This document shows positions 24,701 through 36,530 of a stretch of 64,000 bases of DNA, piece after piece. How positions within the stretch are numbered: position 1 is the first letter of the stretch; each line of letters opens with the position of its first letter. The stretch comes from Phoronis australis. Lineage: Eukaryota; Phoronida; Phoronidae. Below the pieces are notes generated by a model. That model made no database searches, was not told where the DNA came from, and saw only the letters and a list, made by a program, of their open reading frames with translations. Location: the NCBI GenBank assembly GCA_002633005.1, contig NMRA01000899.1, positions 1 to 64,000 of the forward strand. Reading direction: 5' to 3'. Both the position numbers and the translations under genes were made by a program.

Positions 24701-27700
24701 GTACTAAAAGACATACAGTTATAAATCAGGATGTGATTAACAATGACCAGAATGAAATAGACGGGAACAACTTAAATTTGTGAAACGATGATAATCAAAA
24801 ATGGTTTCCAAAAACATGGATGCTCTTTGTAGAATAACGAATGTGGTGTGTGTGTGAAGAACAAACCAATCTATGGCTAAACATTTGTATTAAGCAGGAA
24901 GTTACATAGAGCCAACTGGCGTGTGGAGATGACAACGTAGGAATCAAATATTCACATGGTTTCCAGGAGTGCAGAACTACCAGCCTGCCATCTAAATGCT
25001 ATCAATGATTTTCCAGCTCTCTATAATCTTTATCAGTGGAGCTGATAGAGTTGAACAGTAAATTATCGAAGAAGTAAGCTTTAAGCCTTGACAGGGAGCT
25101 ACGGGAACAAAAAAAATAATCGACTTGCCGAGCTAAGGCAAAATAAGTTAAGAGATCTTATGTCTAGGTCGAGAGCAAGATGGATTGAAGAGGGTGAAAA
25201 GCCTTCCAAATATTATCTTCACTTGGAAAATAGGCATTACACAATTAAGGTTTTGCCTTTTTGGTGGAAGTCTGACAATATTAAATCCAATAGTGAAGAA
25301 GAGGTTATTAGGGAAACCAAAACTACTTATGAAAATCTATACAAATATAGACAGTCTAACAATACTGCATTAGAAACTCTTCTTGATAAGGTTTGTGTCT
25401 CCAAAAAGAACGAGACAGAAAAGGAAAAGTTAGAAGGTCTTCTAAGAAGTCACACGATGCTTGAAAAAATGAAAAACAACAAGAGCCCAGGTTCTGGTGT
25501 TTTTTCAGTAGAATTTTGGAATTTTTTCTGGGCTGACATTGGACATTTCGTTGTTCGCTCACTTAATACTGGTTTTGTTGTTGGCCAGTTATCATCAACA
25601 CACAAAGAGGGAGTTATCACCTAAGGGAGCAGATAAAAGTAAACATTATTTGAAAAACTGGAGACCCATATCCTAACTCAATGTGACATATAAATTGGCT
25701 TCTTCGGCTGTGGCTGAACGGTTAAAATCCGTTTTAGGAAAAGTAATCAGTAAGGACCAGACAGGTTTCGTTTCTGGAAGAAATATGAACGAAAACATCC
25801 GCGTGCTGTATGATTTAATGTTTTATGCCAACGCAGCTAACAAACCTGGATTGCTTTTACTGATTGATTTTGAAAGAGTGTTCGATTCATTGTCGTGGAA
25901 TTTTATTGAAAAAAACGTTATCTTTCCATGATTTTGGTTGGTCGATCAGAAGGTGGGTGAAAGTCTTTTACAGTAATATTAAGTCATGTGTTGTCGTAAA
26001 TGGTCACCCATGTTCCTGGTTCATTATTTCACGTGGCTGCAGACAATGTGACCCTTTTGTCTCCCTACATTTTTAAATTGTGCGCGGAGATTTTGGCGTA
26101 TTTAATCAAGAATAATAACGATATTGCTGGTGTATTTGCAGGAAATAATGAATGATTGATTTCACAATATGCGGACGACACATAAAACTGCATTGGATGG
26201 GTCGAATTTGTCATTGACTAGCACATTGAATGTATTAACATTTGTTTGCTACTGTCTCCGGTCTCCAAGTGAATGTGGATAAAACAAAAGCTATATGGTT
26301 TGGAAGTAAAACTGGTAATGATGGCGTGATTCCTACAAAAGAAAGTCTGTCTTGGACAAAAAAATCTTTTAGATTTTGGGGGTGGATTTTGACACTCAAT
26401 TGGATATTATGACGCATAAGAACTTCACTGCAAGTATAACTAAGATCAAGTCTTCATTGAAAAGTTGGAGTTGACGAAATTTAAACGCCGTTTGGTAGAG
26501 TAAAGGTAATTAAAACATTAGCTATTTCTAAACTTGTTATTTTTTTGTTGTCAAGTTTACCAAATCAACCAGTAAAAGTCTAACATGAATTGAATATGAC
26601 ATTTTTAGATTTGTATGGCAGACTCGTTATGATAAAATTAAACAAACTACGGCCTGTTTAGGACTAAATCAAGGGGGAATTCAAATGGTCAATATGCATA
26701 CCTTCAACAAAGCTTTAAAACTCGCAATGGTCCGTAGATATCTTGAAAGCCCTGCGTCTAAAAGTGGTGAATTACTGTACACACTGTACCCGTTCTTAAA
26801 GAATTTTGCTTCATTTGGAGATGACTTTATTAAGTTGAAGTTAACTCTAATTGATAATTCCTATTGGCGCAACGTATTTGGAAGTATGACATCTTCCTAC
26901 AAGAAAATAATTGTTGCGAGTAAAGACGAAATTTTGAATCAACCTTTGTGGTTTAATAGTAACTTGGCGATCGGAGACACAGGTGTTTTTTGGTTTGTAA
27001 AAGGCTTAAGATTTATTTGAGATACGTATACCTCTGATGGTGATTTTGTTAGTTTGAATCATGTGAAAAATAGTTTCGATGTGAAAACCCACTTTGTAGA
27101 ATATAATGGTGTTGTTTCTGTTCTAAGAAGTTTCAAAAAAATCTTTTCCAAAGTAAATTTAAAAGTGTTAATGTCTACTCTCCTTGCATGCCTTTAGCAA
27201 TTACTCACTTACTGTACTGTTATTCTTGGACTTTATTTATTTAACATTTTGCTTCTACTAGCCAGACAGTACACTTACAAGGAGAGATGTCACAAAAATA
27301 TACCTAATTTTCACAAGTTCGTTACATGTACCTATGAGTACTCTAATGCTGAAAAATTAATTGCATATAAAAACTTTGTATGTGACAGCTTCTCTGCGAA
27401 ATGGGACAATTTCATTGTTCACGTTAACTACATGTAGAAGTTGGTTACTTTAATACGATATACGAGAATGGTCTCTTCTGAGGTGTGCATGCGTGAATAA
27501 ATGGATGTACTTATTTGTTTGTTTGTTTTTGTGCTTGTTTATAAATGATAATAAACACGTAAAACATCCAGTAGAGTCATGGAGTGGTCTAATAGCCGCT
27601 GAAAAACCGGATTAAGTCCACCACGGTGTATCTGTAGCCAAACTGAAGTGACCCCCCATGGAACATGTCAAGATTGGGATATGTTTTACAGGAACGTAAT

Positions 27701-30700
27701 TTTATTGGGAAACAATTTAATGCAGTACATGACATAGAATGCTGCGGTGTTAAAGGAGAATGCCACCCGATTTGATTAATTTTTTTACCGTCTTAATCGG
27801 CCTATTACCACATCGCATTACATAAGGTCGACCCTATCTTGCCGAGAGGTGTCGTGTTAACCTGGGATGAAGGTGAAAAACGATGCAGCGACGTCACTGG
27901 TTCATCTGAAGAGTGAATGCCGCTATGTTTCGGTGCATCGTTCCCGCTGGTCCGAAACATGATGTACCGATAAAATCGGTTATATCGTTTTATAGACATC
28001 TTCTACAGCCTAAATTGCTTAGGAAGTGGCTCGCAGTAGTGAAGAATGAAAAGTACGCTGTTAATAGCAAGTATGAGGCAGCGAAACATCTCCGTGTCTG
28101 TGGTCCGCCATTTTGTCGACAGCTTTGTCTGACGAATGCCTGCTTTCCAACGAACTGTCTATACGTTCCGTTGCCTGTGCTGTGCTTGTTCACGGCACAT
28201 TCCTAGTATTTCTTGATCACTGTATTCCGTTTCGAACTGATAGCTTTGAAATATAACGATCCACCCGTGAAGTCTTGGTCGGATGAACACTCGTCCAAGT
28301 CCGGGGATTGCGAGCTGCCATGTTGACGTTCATTGTTCTTTGTGCGTTCTGTTTCAAAATGATTTTTTCTCACCCACCAAATGCTTTTATAAAACTGAAG
28401 CAAAGTCTGTCTCATCAGATACAATTTGTAATGCCTTTGGGGTATTCATGAGTGCAAATGTTTCGAGAAGCAGCATTGAATAAACTACTGCGTTACCGGC
28501 TTTAGATACAATAAAAGTAATTAATTGACCGGGCACCGAGGCCCTGTGAGTGCATGCTAATTCAGTGTTTGCTTACAGAAAGCTGTTGTGAAACAATAAT
28601 TCAATTCTAGACGCTATGGTCACATGTTAGGGTAATCTGTATTTAGATATACAAATACATAATTCAAGTCAGTTTTATGTACAACTTTTGCCCTGACGGT
28701 TTTGTGGTCCGGAGCTGGGGGAACCTGACTTTGCGGCCCCTGAAAAGTATGTAGATTTTCAATTTCGTGGCTAATTCACCAAATTAATTACGTGTACATT
28801 AATTCTTTGGATCACTATTATAGTATTTTCGTGACTGGAGGTTTAGTTTCGAACTTTAGCTGGTTTATGTTCGTGATGTCCAGTCCTGGCGGCAGCGACG
28901 GGCCTGATTGGGTTCCGAGCCACTGGGTGGATAACAAGCGTTTCGTGTGTTTAGAATTGAAAAAATCGCAAGTGTAAAATTACAACACACAGCTATATTT
29001 TCCTGTCAGTACTTCACGGAAGATTGATTCGAATTTATCACCAAACAACCCAAACTTCCGCGATCGACGATGGTAAATTGGCTCACCGAACTCTTTAGGC
29101 CAGGTTACGTTCAAATACCTATAAATCCGTAACAGTGAAATATAAAAAGCTCGTTTGTTCACGAACTCGATGTATTTGTAAGGGTTTTACATCACATTTT
29201 GATGATTTATTAGTGTAAAACGAGGAATTCAGCGATAAGTTGACACCAGTAAGCTTGTTGTGAACGGCTGAACAGACTGCGTTCGAACCGAATACATCAA
29301 GGGTTAATTTCAACACCTCCGTCTGCCGTCAGGTATCAGGTAAAACAACTGAACTTGCTGTTATCGAGTGGTGGTACTCTATCTAAATTGATACAAAATA
29401 TGTTGTTTTTGGGTGGCATTCTCATTTAAGGTCATTGTTCCTTTGGTACCTTTTTGTGTATTGTAGACCTCTGCCCGGTACTGGGCTGAAGAGGGCGCAG
29501 TTCAGTACGGGCGTTTCAGAATCGAGACCGTGGCTAAAAGGTTCGAGCACAACGAGCTAATAATTCACAGAACGTTTAATTTTATGGACACCAAGACGGT
29601 GAGTATTCCTTATTTGAGTTCCGTATCATAATTGAGATCTAGTTTTAAAAATTCCTGGGATGCCTTTTCAGTTCCCCAGACTTTTTGCTCTTTAAACAAA
29701 CTGTAACTTCCCCAACGTTACGCATCACATGTTCCAAGGTGTGTAAGAGTGAATTGTGCGCTTATTTTACAGGCAAGCAGTCCTCCTCGCCAGATCGAGC
29801 AATTTGAACTCACCAACTGGCCCACCAACCAAAGAATACCACCTTCTGCCATTCAGGCAGCACTCATAGAACTATACGACCTTGTGGAAAACCGACTAAG
29901 GAAAACGGACAAGAAGCCAGCTACCGTTCATTGTTTGTGAGTACCTGCAGATCTATGGGGGCCTGGTATTCGTATTCCCCCGGGTACGACAAAAAAACGC
30001 AACAATTTCCTGCATCATGCCGTTTCTAAGGGTGACTTGACTTTTTTCTTTCGAAAACTGTGGACGGACCTCCTGTTATGAGTATACATATACCACTGAA
30101 CTTGGACATAGTCCTGGAGAAATTTATGCAAGATTTCCCCAAACCTGTACGTAACCATCCTCTGGCACAAAAATAGGGAAGCTGACACGGTTGACTTTAA
30201 AATTAGAGAAGAAGTTGAATTTTGGCCCCAAGCGTTATTAGTTCGGCAGGTCAAGAGAACTGTGCGTTTCAGTTGACCAAAGGACGAAGTAGCCGAAATA
30301 GTGCTCGATGTGCGAAATTTGCCGAAGCCAAAGAAATGAATCTCAGAAAATCTATTCATCGTCTCCGCATTCAGGGGGAACTGGTTTTCTGTATCACAGC
30401 GCCACCTACATGCAGTACACGGTATTGTGGTCCTGTGAAATGATTTACACACGAAATTCTGTGAGTGGCCATCAGTACCCATGTCGGGGTTTGGACGTCT
30501 GTCGTAGACACATCATGGGCGGCTCACCATAGGGGGCTGAGGGCTATAGCTCCCCCACTTTTTTCAGTGGTGCGCCACCCATGCATATGCTGCTGAAAAG
30601 TCTCTAAAGCATACAGTATAGTTGATCGTTTACTTGTTTTGTCGGGCGTCTTGAAACTGTGCTTGTGCCAATTAAAAAACACGAATTTGTGTAGTATGGA

Positions 30701-32583
30701 TGATCTTGTTGTTGAAACGACGGCGAGTCACAACAGATGGGGGCTTGTGAAGCAAGTACATCTACATGTAGGCATTTCTCAACACGAACCAATCGGAATG
30801 TCTGATTGTTATTTGGAACTAACCACATGCATCTGGTGAATATCACTTCGTTTTCAGTTATAAGAAGCTATTTAGAAGATCAATTCCCAGCGTCAAAACT
30901 AGCTAAAATCTAATCTGTTACACCAACTCTTAAGACGAATGCGTTTTGAAAATCATTCTTGTCGGCGATATAACGAGTTTCCCTCGTTCTCTAACATAAA
31001 CCCAAAAATTGTTACGAAATTCTGCTTTCGTCAGACTACGCGGTGCCTTCTGACTTATTCTTGTTCCGTTTACAGAGACGGGTGTACGCGCAGCGGTTTC
31101 TTCTGCGCTATGGTGAATCTGTTTGATAAGATCAAATTGGAACAGGGCGTTGATGTTTTCCATACCGTAAAGAGTACACGATCAAACAGACCAGAGTTTG
31201 TCGGCGATATTGTAAGTTATATTTCAGCCATGACTCTGTTCAAATCACCTGTCGATGTTGGCCGATAACACCGTTTTGGACGCTTTTATGGGTTTTCTGC
31301 TGTATGTATTATTTGTATATAGTCTGTAATCTGCACCGGTTTGAATATGCGGCGTGTAAGAGGGGTCGTTAGTGAATGAATGCCTGTGTGGGCTTGATTT
31401 AAGGAATCATGGAACGCGAAAACTCGTCAAAATATCTTTTAAACAATTCTCGACGAAAGTACCATATCGCAACGCCTACTTCAGAGTTATTCACTTTTTT
31501 CCCGTGAGGAAATTTCCAGAAAATCACAAAATTCACTATTTTTTTTGAAATATCCGCCACGGAAAAAACTTCTTAGTTACCACAGAGTTTCCAATCTTCC
31601 TCTCACTTACGGTAAATGCGCGTATGCCCTCATTCGACAGCGGACTAAGAAGATAGATACTAAGGTCAGATTATCACGTGGGATTACACGTTGAATCTGA
31701 GATCTATAGCACAGAGTGAGCCAAGCCAGTGAAGCAAGCAATTTTCGAGAAAAAATAATTGGAAGTGCATTTTGGAATGCATGTATGTTTTAATACTACG
31801 ATACCGTTATAACTAATTTTGAACAGTTGGGCCTTACACCAATTGCATCTTACTGGAACGGACTGCTGCTTGAAGTCGCTATTGTTTTGTTTACATCAAA
31901 TGTCAAAGGTCACATTTTCTATATAAGAGAAATGTGCTACGTCTATGTCTTGCCATCCAAATAAAGAGACGTGCTTTGCCCTGAGGTAGAAAAAGCAACG
32001 AAGTGACAAGCAGTTGGCAGATCGTTTTTTTTTTCAGAGAATTGAAACTAAAAGAACAATGCTGTGACATCAACAGAAATTCAAAACCTTTAGGAAGAAA
32101 TTGTAAAATTACTTAGTGAACAGGTTGAATTCTGTTTCAGTAGCACAGAACTATTTTGACTAGTGCAATTTTGTCCTTTTTTCGTTTTCCGGTCCCTTAA
32201 TTGCGCAGGAGGCGGACTCTGAGTTCACGGACACGCACACTTTTTGTGCGGTGGACTGTTTCCATTTTGTAACCGATGTGTTCCGACTTAGCGCGCAAGT
32301 ACACGAACTTTTTGCAATGCCTCAGAGTTGTTACAAAACATTGATTTGAAAGGTACACAATTGTATATTTCGGTTTCTCACCCACGCGCGACACTCGTGA
32401 GACAAAATCAGAAGTGGCTTTGGAACTACAGCGTCATCATTTATACTTGTACGATTTCATTGATTTTGATATGGTTTTGGTTTTGAATATTTTCCTTCTA
32501 TTTTCCAGGAACAGTACAAGTCTCTATATTTGATGGCCCAGCGGTTTTTGGAGTCCTTTGAAACTTATGCGAACTTCCGGTAA
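21665..32583 (+). CDS. Receptor tyrosine phosphatase, D2 domain and C-terminus (PTPRK/M/T/U type), partial
   Basis: Seven plus-strand exons (21665-21764, 23708-23784, 24154-24288, 29467-29598, 29773-29936, 31076-31211, 32509-32583) join without frame breaks into about 272 residues ending [11 protein letters not shown]-like then TAA. All introns are GT-AG. Motifs in order: KNRFPQILP (pTyr-loop position, Tyr replaced by Phe), [61 protein letters not shown] at the WPD loop, [16 protein letters not shown] as P-loop, [17 protein letters not shown] and EQYKSLY. The P-loop form resembles the HCLNGGGRSG of mammalian R2B D2 domains. The WPD aspartate is Thr and the P-loop is non-canonical, so little activity is expected. 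D2 domains usually regulate the active D1. No D1, membrane or extracellular exons were recognised upstream in the window. Confidence 0.9.
21906..22060 (+). pseudogene. Possible transposase relic in PTPR intron
   Basis: A frame reads [18 protein letters not shown], then [15 protein letters not shown] and stop. The I/V-x-Y-L/I-x-G-Y-V pattern occurs in P-element/THAP9-type and related transposases. It is a short fragment without other domains. Confidence 0.25.
22520..22620 (+). repeat. tRNA-like SINE head
   Basis: TATGGCTTAGTGGTTTGAGC resembles box A and GGCTCGAATTCTGG resembles box B, about 45 bases apart. A Pol III-type internal promoter derived from a tRNA is likely, but the acceptor stem does not pair well. 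It lies in the first visible PTPR intron. Confidence 0.45.
23708..23784 (+). CDS. PTPR D2 exon 2
   Basis: Enters with two bases and encodes [20 protein letters not shown] and AIFVN; acceptor CTCTTAG, donor GTAAGT in phase 0. DYINA is the conserved substrate-loop motif of PTP domains. Confidence 0.88.
24154..24288 (+). CDS. PTPR D2 exon 3
   Basis: Forty-five codons, phase 0 on both sides: [20 protein letters not shown] then [14 protein letters not shown]. This is the PTP core block 'FIVTQxPLPNTxxDFWRMV'. The 5.2 kb intron that follows contains a LINE and a Kolobok-like element. Confidence 0.92.
25085..27440 (+). mobile_element. 5'-truncated, decayed L1/Tx1-like LINE
   Basis: It lies in sense orientation in the PTPR intron. 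Broken frames give, in order: [30 protein letters not shown] (target of the usual NKSPGxDG), [50 protein letters not shown] (the YxDD-type box) and the C-terminal [11 protein letters not shown] and [15 protein letters not shown] blocks. [15 protein letters not shown] and FDSLSW are typical of the L1/Tx1 group. Multiple stops and frameshifts (after 25624, 25931 and others) mean it is not active. The endonuclease domain is absent. It ends near a T/G-rich tail at about 27510-27540. Confidence 0.85.
27754..29425 (+). mobile_element. Kolobok-like DNA transposon, copy 1 (TTAA target)
   Basis: It starts AGGAGAATGCCACCC and ends GGGTGGCATTCTCAT, flanked by TTAA at 27750-27753 and 29426-29429. A THAP-like frame near its left end, a TTAA duplication and matching ends in the copy at 40332 fit the Kolobok superfamily; piggyBac also uses TTAA but lacks THAP. 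At 1672 bp with only the 5' coding part left, it is non-autonomous. It sits in the PTPR intron. Confidence 0.8.
27913..28130 (+). pseudogene. THAP-domain relic of Kolobok-like transposase, copy 1
   Basis: The frame reads [36 protein letters not shown] and [14 protein letters not shown] domain needs C-x2-4-C ... W ... C-x2-H-F. Here the second Cys is Gly and the HF is PPF, while copy 2 retains CIVPACP and CGRHF. The zinc site is therefore lost in this copy. Confidence 0.6.
29467..29598 (+). CDS. PTPR D2 exon 4
   Basis: Forty-four codons, phase 0 on both sides: [33 protein letters not shown]. The YWPEEG motif of R2B D2 domains appears as YWAEEG. Confidence 0.92.
29773..29936 (+). CDS. PTPR D2 exon 5 (altered WPD loop, start of P-loop)
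   Basis: Encodes [19 protein letters not shown] and ends KKPATVHC plus two bases before GTGAGT. The general-acid Asp of WPD is Thr. VHC is the beginning of the P-loop, split across the intron as in many PTPR genes. Confidence 0.92.
31076..31211 (+). CDS. PTPR D2 exon 6 (P-loop)
   Basis: Enters with one base, giving [15 protein letters not shown] across the junction. Cys and Arg of C-x5-R are kept, but AG-x-G-R-T is replaced by [21 protein letters not shown] follows. Donor ATT|GTAAGT. Confidence 0.92.
32509..32583 (+). CDS. PTPR D2 exon 7 (C-terminus)
   Basis: Begins [17 protein letters not shown] after TTTTCCAG and ends NFR followed by TAA at 32581. EQY is the Q-loop region that ends the PTP fold; only about ten residues follow, as is usual. 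Confidence 0.9.
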   Translation, partial: EQYKSLYLMAQRFLESFETYANFR

Positions 32584-32867
32584 TACTCACTGTTGGTGCC
32601 TAAATTGTGCAGCGACATTTTGGACAACGTTGCTATTTGCATTCCGAAGTGCTGTGAACATCCTGATTATGCAGCTGACTGGACGGGAAAATGATGTATA
32701 TGTCACGATACTGGCTGTATTCGAACGGTGAAGTGCACTCTAAGTTTTTCCCGTGGCCGGCCACTCAAAGTTTGTATCATGTGGTCAAAGCTCTATAGGA
32801 GTTACACTTGGTGTTTCATTTGTGGACGTACTTGTGCTCTGTATAACGGTAGAATTCAGTACCATTA

Positions 32868-32990
32868 GGACCTCGCGAAAAATGTAAGACTTCGCGAAAT
32901 TACGCGAGGTGTTGCCGTGTATTTTCAATAAGAACACGTGATTTTGGCTACATTTTTCTTGCCGAGAGACAGCTACTGGACTCTACCCTG
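32868..32990. repeat. Dispersed repeat (AGGACCTCGC...GCCGTGTATTTT)
   Basis: AGGACCTCGCGAAAAATGTAA, TTGCCGTGTATTTT and CACGTGA recur in order at 60662-60740 (AGGACCTCGCTAAAAAGCAA, TTGCCGTGTATTTT, CACGTGA). A third, weaker match (CGTTACTGAACTCTACCCTG) lies at about 23678-23700. Termini are unclear. Confidence 0.5.
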
Positions 32991-35049
32991 TTTCGTTTCT
33001 TACACGCTACAGTAGTAACACTAGATCAAGAAGTTGGCTCTAAAGTCATGCAGGCGAGACGGCTGAAACTACGATCTGCGCCGTGTCCCGGGGCGAATCA
33101 ACGATGTAGAAAGAGCGGCCTAATGGCAACTTTTAAGGGAAAACGTTTGTGCTACCTTTGAAAACGGCATGCTGGCGCCTTGCCCCTCGTCTCGTAGGAC
33201 GCCGCTCACATTTTACATTTTAGTCTAATACTCTTTACCTTTAATCAGTGGCCCATCCTTCATATATTACGGCCAATCTTCGGGTCAAAGTTTTTTGTGG
33301 GAATGCCTCCAAGTTAGTGCAGTGTGCTTTTTATTATGTTCATACGGATTAGTGCTTTGTTTGACGACCATACTTGGTCACTTATACACGTACTTGTTCT
33401 AGTGCTTAGATTGGTTCTTGGCGTCTGCTGGTTAAGTTGTTGAAAGAAACGATGGTTGGCGACGCAGACTTCGCAGTTTTCAGAATTAGCTTTTAGCTGT
33501 CCTGGTGATGAAACATGTTAAGTGAAACATGAATGTCGAAGAGCGGTGATTTTTATTTATAAACTTGCGGACACAACCGCGTTTTCTTTCTAATATCGTA
33601 TTGTTGGCCTAGTTAAGGTATATTTGGTGTATAGCTTACGCTTTCAATATTGTTATACTGATTGCCCACGTGAGATTGGTGGCGCTTTGCGTCGAGAATT
33701 AAGCAGATTCGCTACTGAAGCTGTTGCCTTATCTAGGGAAAGGTCTACTTGTATGTTTGTTTATTGGTTCGTTTTCTTTCTCCAAGGCTGCTGCTGACAG
33801 CACTCAAACCAATCCTTCTTGGAGAAGGCACAGATTGTGTGAGTTAACGGAATAAATATTGTAGACACGTGTTTCTGTCTGTTTAAGAATTTCATGTAAA
33901 ATTTCAGATCGACTGATAGGGTTCACAGAAGGTCGAGCAAGCTGAAACCCTCCCATCTATTCCGCCCTTAAGAACCCAATAGCTGTCATAAACGTGCATG
34001 AACGTAGAACAGTCTCGACGTGAAATACACAATAAACGACGTGGGAATCACGACTCCCCGCCTGTGACTTTGCTAGTGATGACGCTGAGCGTACATCCTC
34101 GCTCCATTTCTTATAAATTATAAACTACCTTGTCAACCAATCAAAGACATCAATTTTCGCCCAGTTGCTACGATTACAGCCATTGTTCAAGGAGTTCATT
34201 CAGAGTTAGGTGGCCATTTTGGAATACCTAAATCTTAGTTGGCCCATGAAAAGTGCGTCGGTTTTAAAATAGGCATTCAAGAATGTGTTACAATAAGCAA
34301 GTTTTATTATTAATTAGTGTTTAAGTGCGTACTGCGCAACTTTTCAGTGGAAATCCAACACTTGTCCCGGTCTTCCTCTTATGACCAAATAAACGTCCCT
34401 GCACTCTCTGGATTCGAAACGCCACATCTTTACTCAGAAAGGCACCGCCGTCCTTGAAGTCGCAGTAAAGCTTACGAACAAATCATGCAATTCACCCGGC
34501 ATATCGGTTAGACGGTCTTGATTACAAGCGGTAATTTTCTTCGTTTTTCTAAGATTGTGTCACTAGATGGAATGGGCGGGGCGATGGGGGAATTTTACGA
34601 CTGACAATTAGCTTGCCAGAATCTAGTTTTGACGTAGCCTACGTTTGTACCACGACTTTAAACAGTTGTATTACACCGTCGTTCCTGTCGATATGAAACG
34701 AAACTTGAACGTGATCCGTGTTTGAAATGGCATTCTTCTTTACAGTTACCAGTTCCCACTCGTCTCCAGTCGCTTTCGTCGAGTTTTCAGCGGGACTTGG
34801 CAGTCACTGAGAAGGAGCTTGGGGTATAGTCATCAGATTCAATAGTGACAAGTGACTAAAGTCGGGAGTACGGCATAAAGATATCATATACGTCTCAGAA
34901 TTGTTTAGTTATACGCAACTAATCCCAACTTACTTCAATTATCCTGCCATCACCATCTTAGCTTGTTGCTGACGTCATGTTTGTTATCAGCCTGCCCTCC
35001 CAGTGAGAATAGTTGAAATGCGTGTTTGGTGTCTCTAAACCTGTGAGAT

Positions 35050-35330
35050 TTGATGCATGCGCGCACCCAGGGGAGCTCGGGGTCTCGAAGGAGCCCCCCT
35101 CCCCCTATTTGGCGAAGTGGACAAAAAGGTCCGCCTCAGAGAAACAAAAAGTCGAGAAAATGAGGCAAAAGTCCACTGAAAAGGCACAGACGCACAGTGA
35201 GGGTGGTACCTCGTTTTTTTATTTTTAATCCTCCCGCTTTTTTGTCAGCAAAAGGTCCACATCGCCAGAAATTCGAGTCCCCCCCCCATATTAAAAGCTG
35301 GCTGCGCAAACGTGATGACGTCATATATGT
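35050..35330. repeat. GCGCGCACCC dispersed repeat (reverse copy)
   Basis: GCATGCGCGCACCCAGGGGAG, a CCCCCCTCCCCC tract, TTGGCGAAGTGGACAAA and AAAAGTCGAGAAAATGAGGC match the reverse complement of the copies at 45510-45712 and 62430-62650. The downstream end contains AAAAGGTCCACATCG. Confidence 0.6.
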
Positions 35331-36530
35331 TAATTATATACCTGACCGCAGGTAGCGCAGCAATTAGTAGGAATAATTGAATTAGTTGACTTTAGTTGAA
35401 TCCAATTATCCCCAAGTTATCTCAACCTTTCCAGCTCTGATTTATTAAACTGATTTAACTAAATGTACCAATTGTAGCGCCATCTGAAGTAGTACTGGCA
35501 TTGTGAGAAATAAAGATCTGAGAGTCACTGGTTTTCCTGCAGGTGGCGCAGCGACTAGTGAGAATAGTTGAATTAGTTGAAATGCGTATTTGGTGTGTCT
35601 CAAGTTGCGAGCTTTGCCCGTTAATAGTGTACCCGGTTGCTCAATGGCACAAACGATGACTTTCCAAATTCATCCACAATTTGACAAATTGGTTTCCATT
35701 TCTAGACAACTCTCATGGTGTCAATAAATAAAACGGCGAAAACTCAACTTTTGATAGGGTATGTGAACCACCCAGTCAATGTCAATCGACACTTTGTCTC
35801 CTTTTAATGGTACACTGTACAGGTAGAAATAAATTGCATGGTACCTTTGTCTCTGGGCATTTTGTGATTTATGCTTTAGGTCATGCATAAAGGAATTAAA
35901 TGCCGTAGATTAAAATTAGCGCTCTCTTGTAGAACGGTGATGCACTACTTCCATTTTGTGGATTTCATTTTCTTAAAACTGTGTTCACCTACAGTATGAT
36001 AAAAATATCGGTGCTACATGTTTCAAATTGTCACAAATTTCCTGAATTTAAACACGAATGAAATGTATCCATTTTCTAATTTCTACGAAATAACTAGCAA
36101 AAAAACACGATACACTAATTTTTCTAGTAATTTATATGAATTTAGGCACCATATGGAAAGAGATTACAATTGCATATTAACAAATAACAAAAAACACGAA
36201 TGAAACCATGACACCAGCACAATATCTAACTGTTCTCTTTCTTCCAAGTTTCTGCGTTGGCTCGTGAAAGTGAAGATTTTTTCTTTAACCATAGTCGAGA
36301 ACCGCTTTAGAAGTCATGAACCATCTGAACAGACTGGTACCTTCACTAAGTAGACTACAACATTAAAGATGAATAAGCTGATTATTACACGAAGTTAATC
36401 AATTCCTCTTAGCCCAAAGATTTTGTCTTGTATGACCTGAGCTGCTGGTTGTCACTTGACCGGATGTTATGCCCACGTGACTGTGGGATAACAATACCGA
36501 CCGTTACTCAAAACGTTCGCTTCGACGGGA

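Larger units (their letters stand above)
32584..36530. other. 3'UTR and intergenic stretch, no gene
   Basis: Downstream of the PTPR stop. AATAAA at 33851-33856 is the nearest plausible polyadenylation signal. The block also holds a dispersed repeat at 32868-32990, the repeats at 35000-35630, and otherwise nothing recognisable before the galactosyltransferase stop. Confidence 0.4.
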
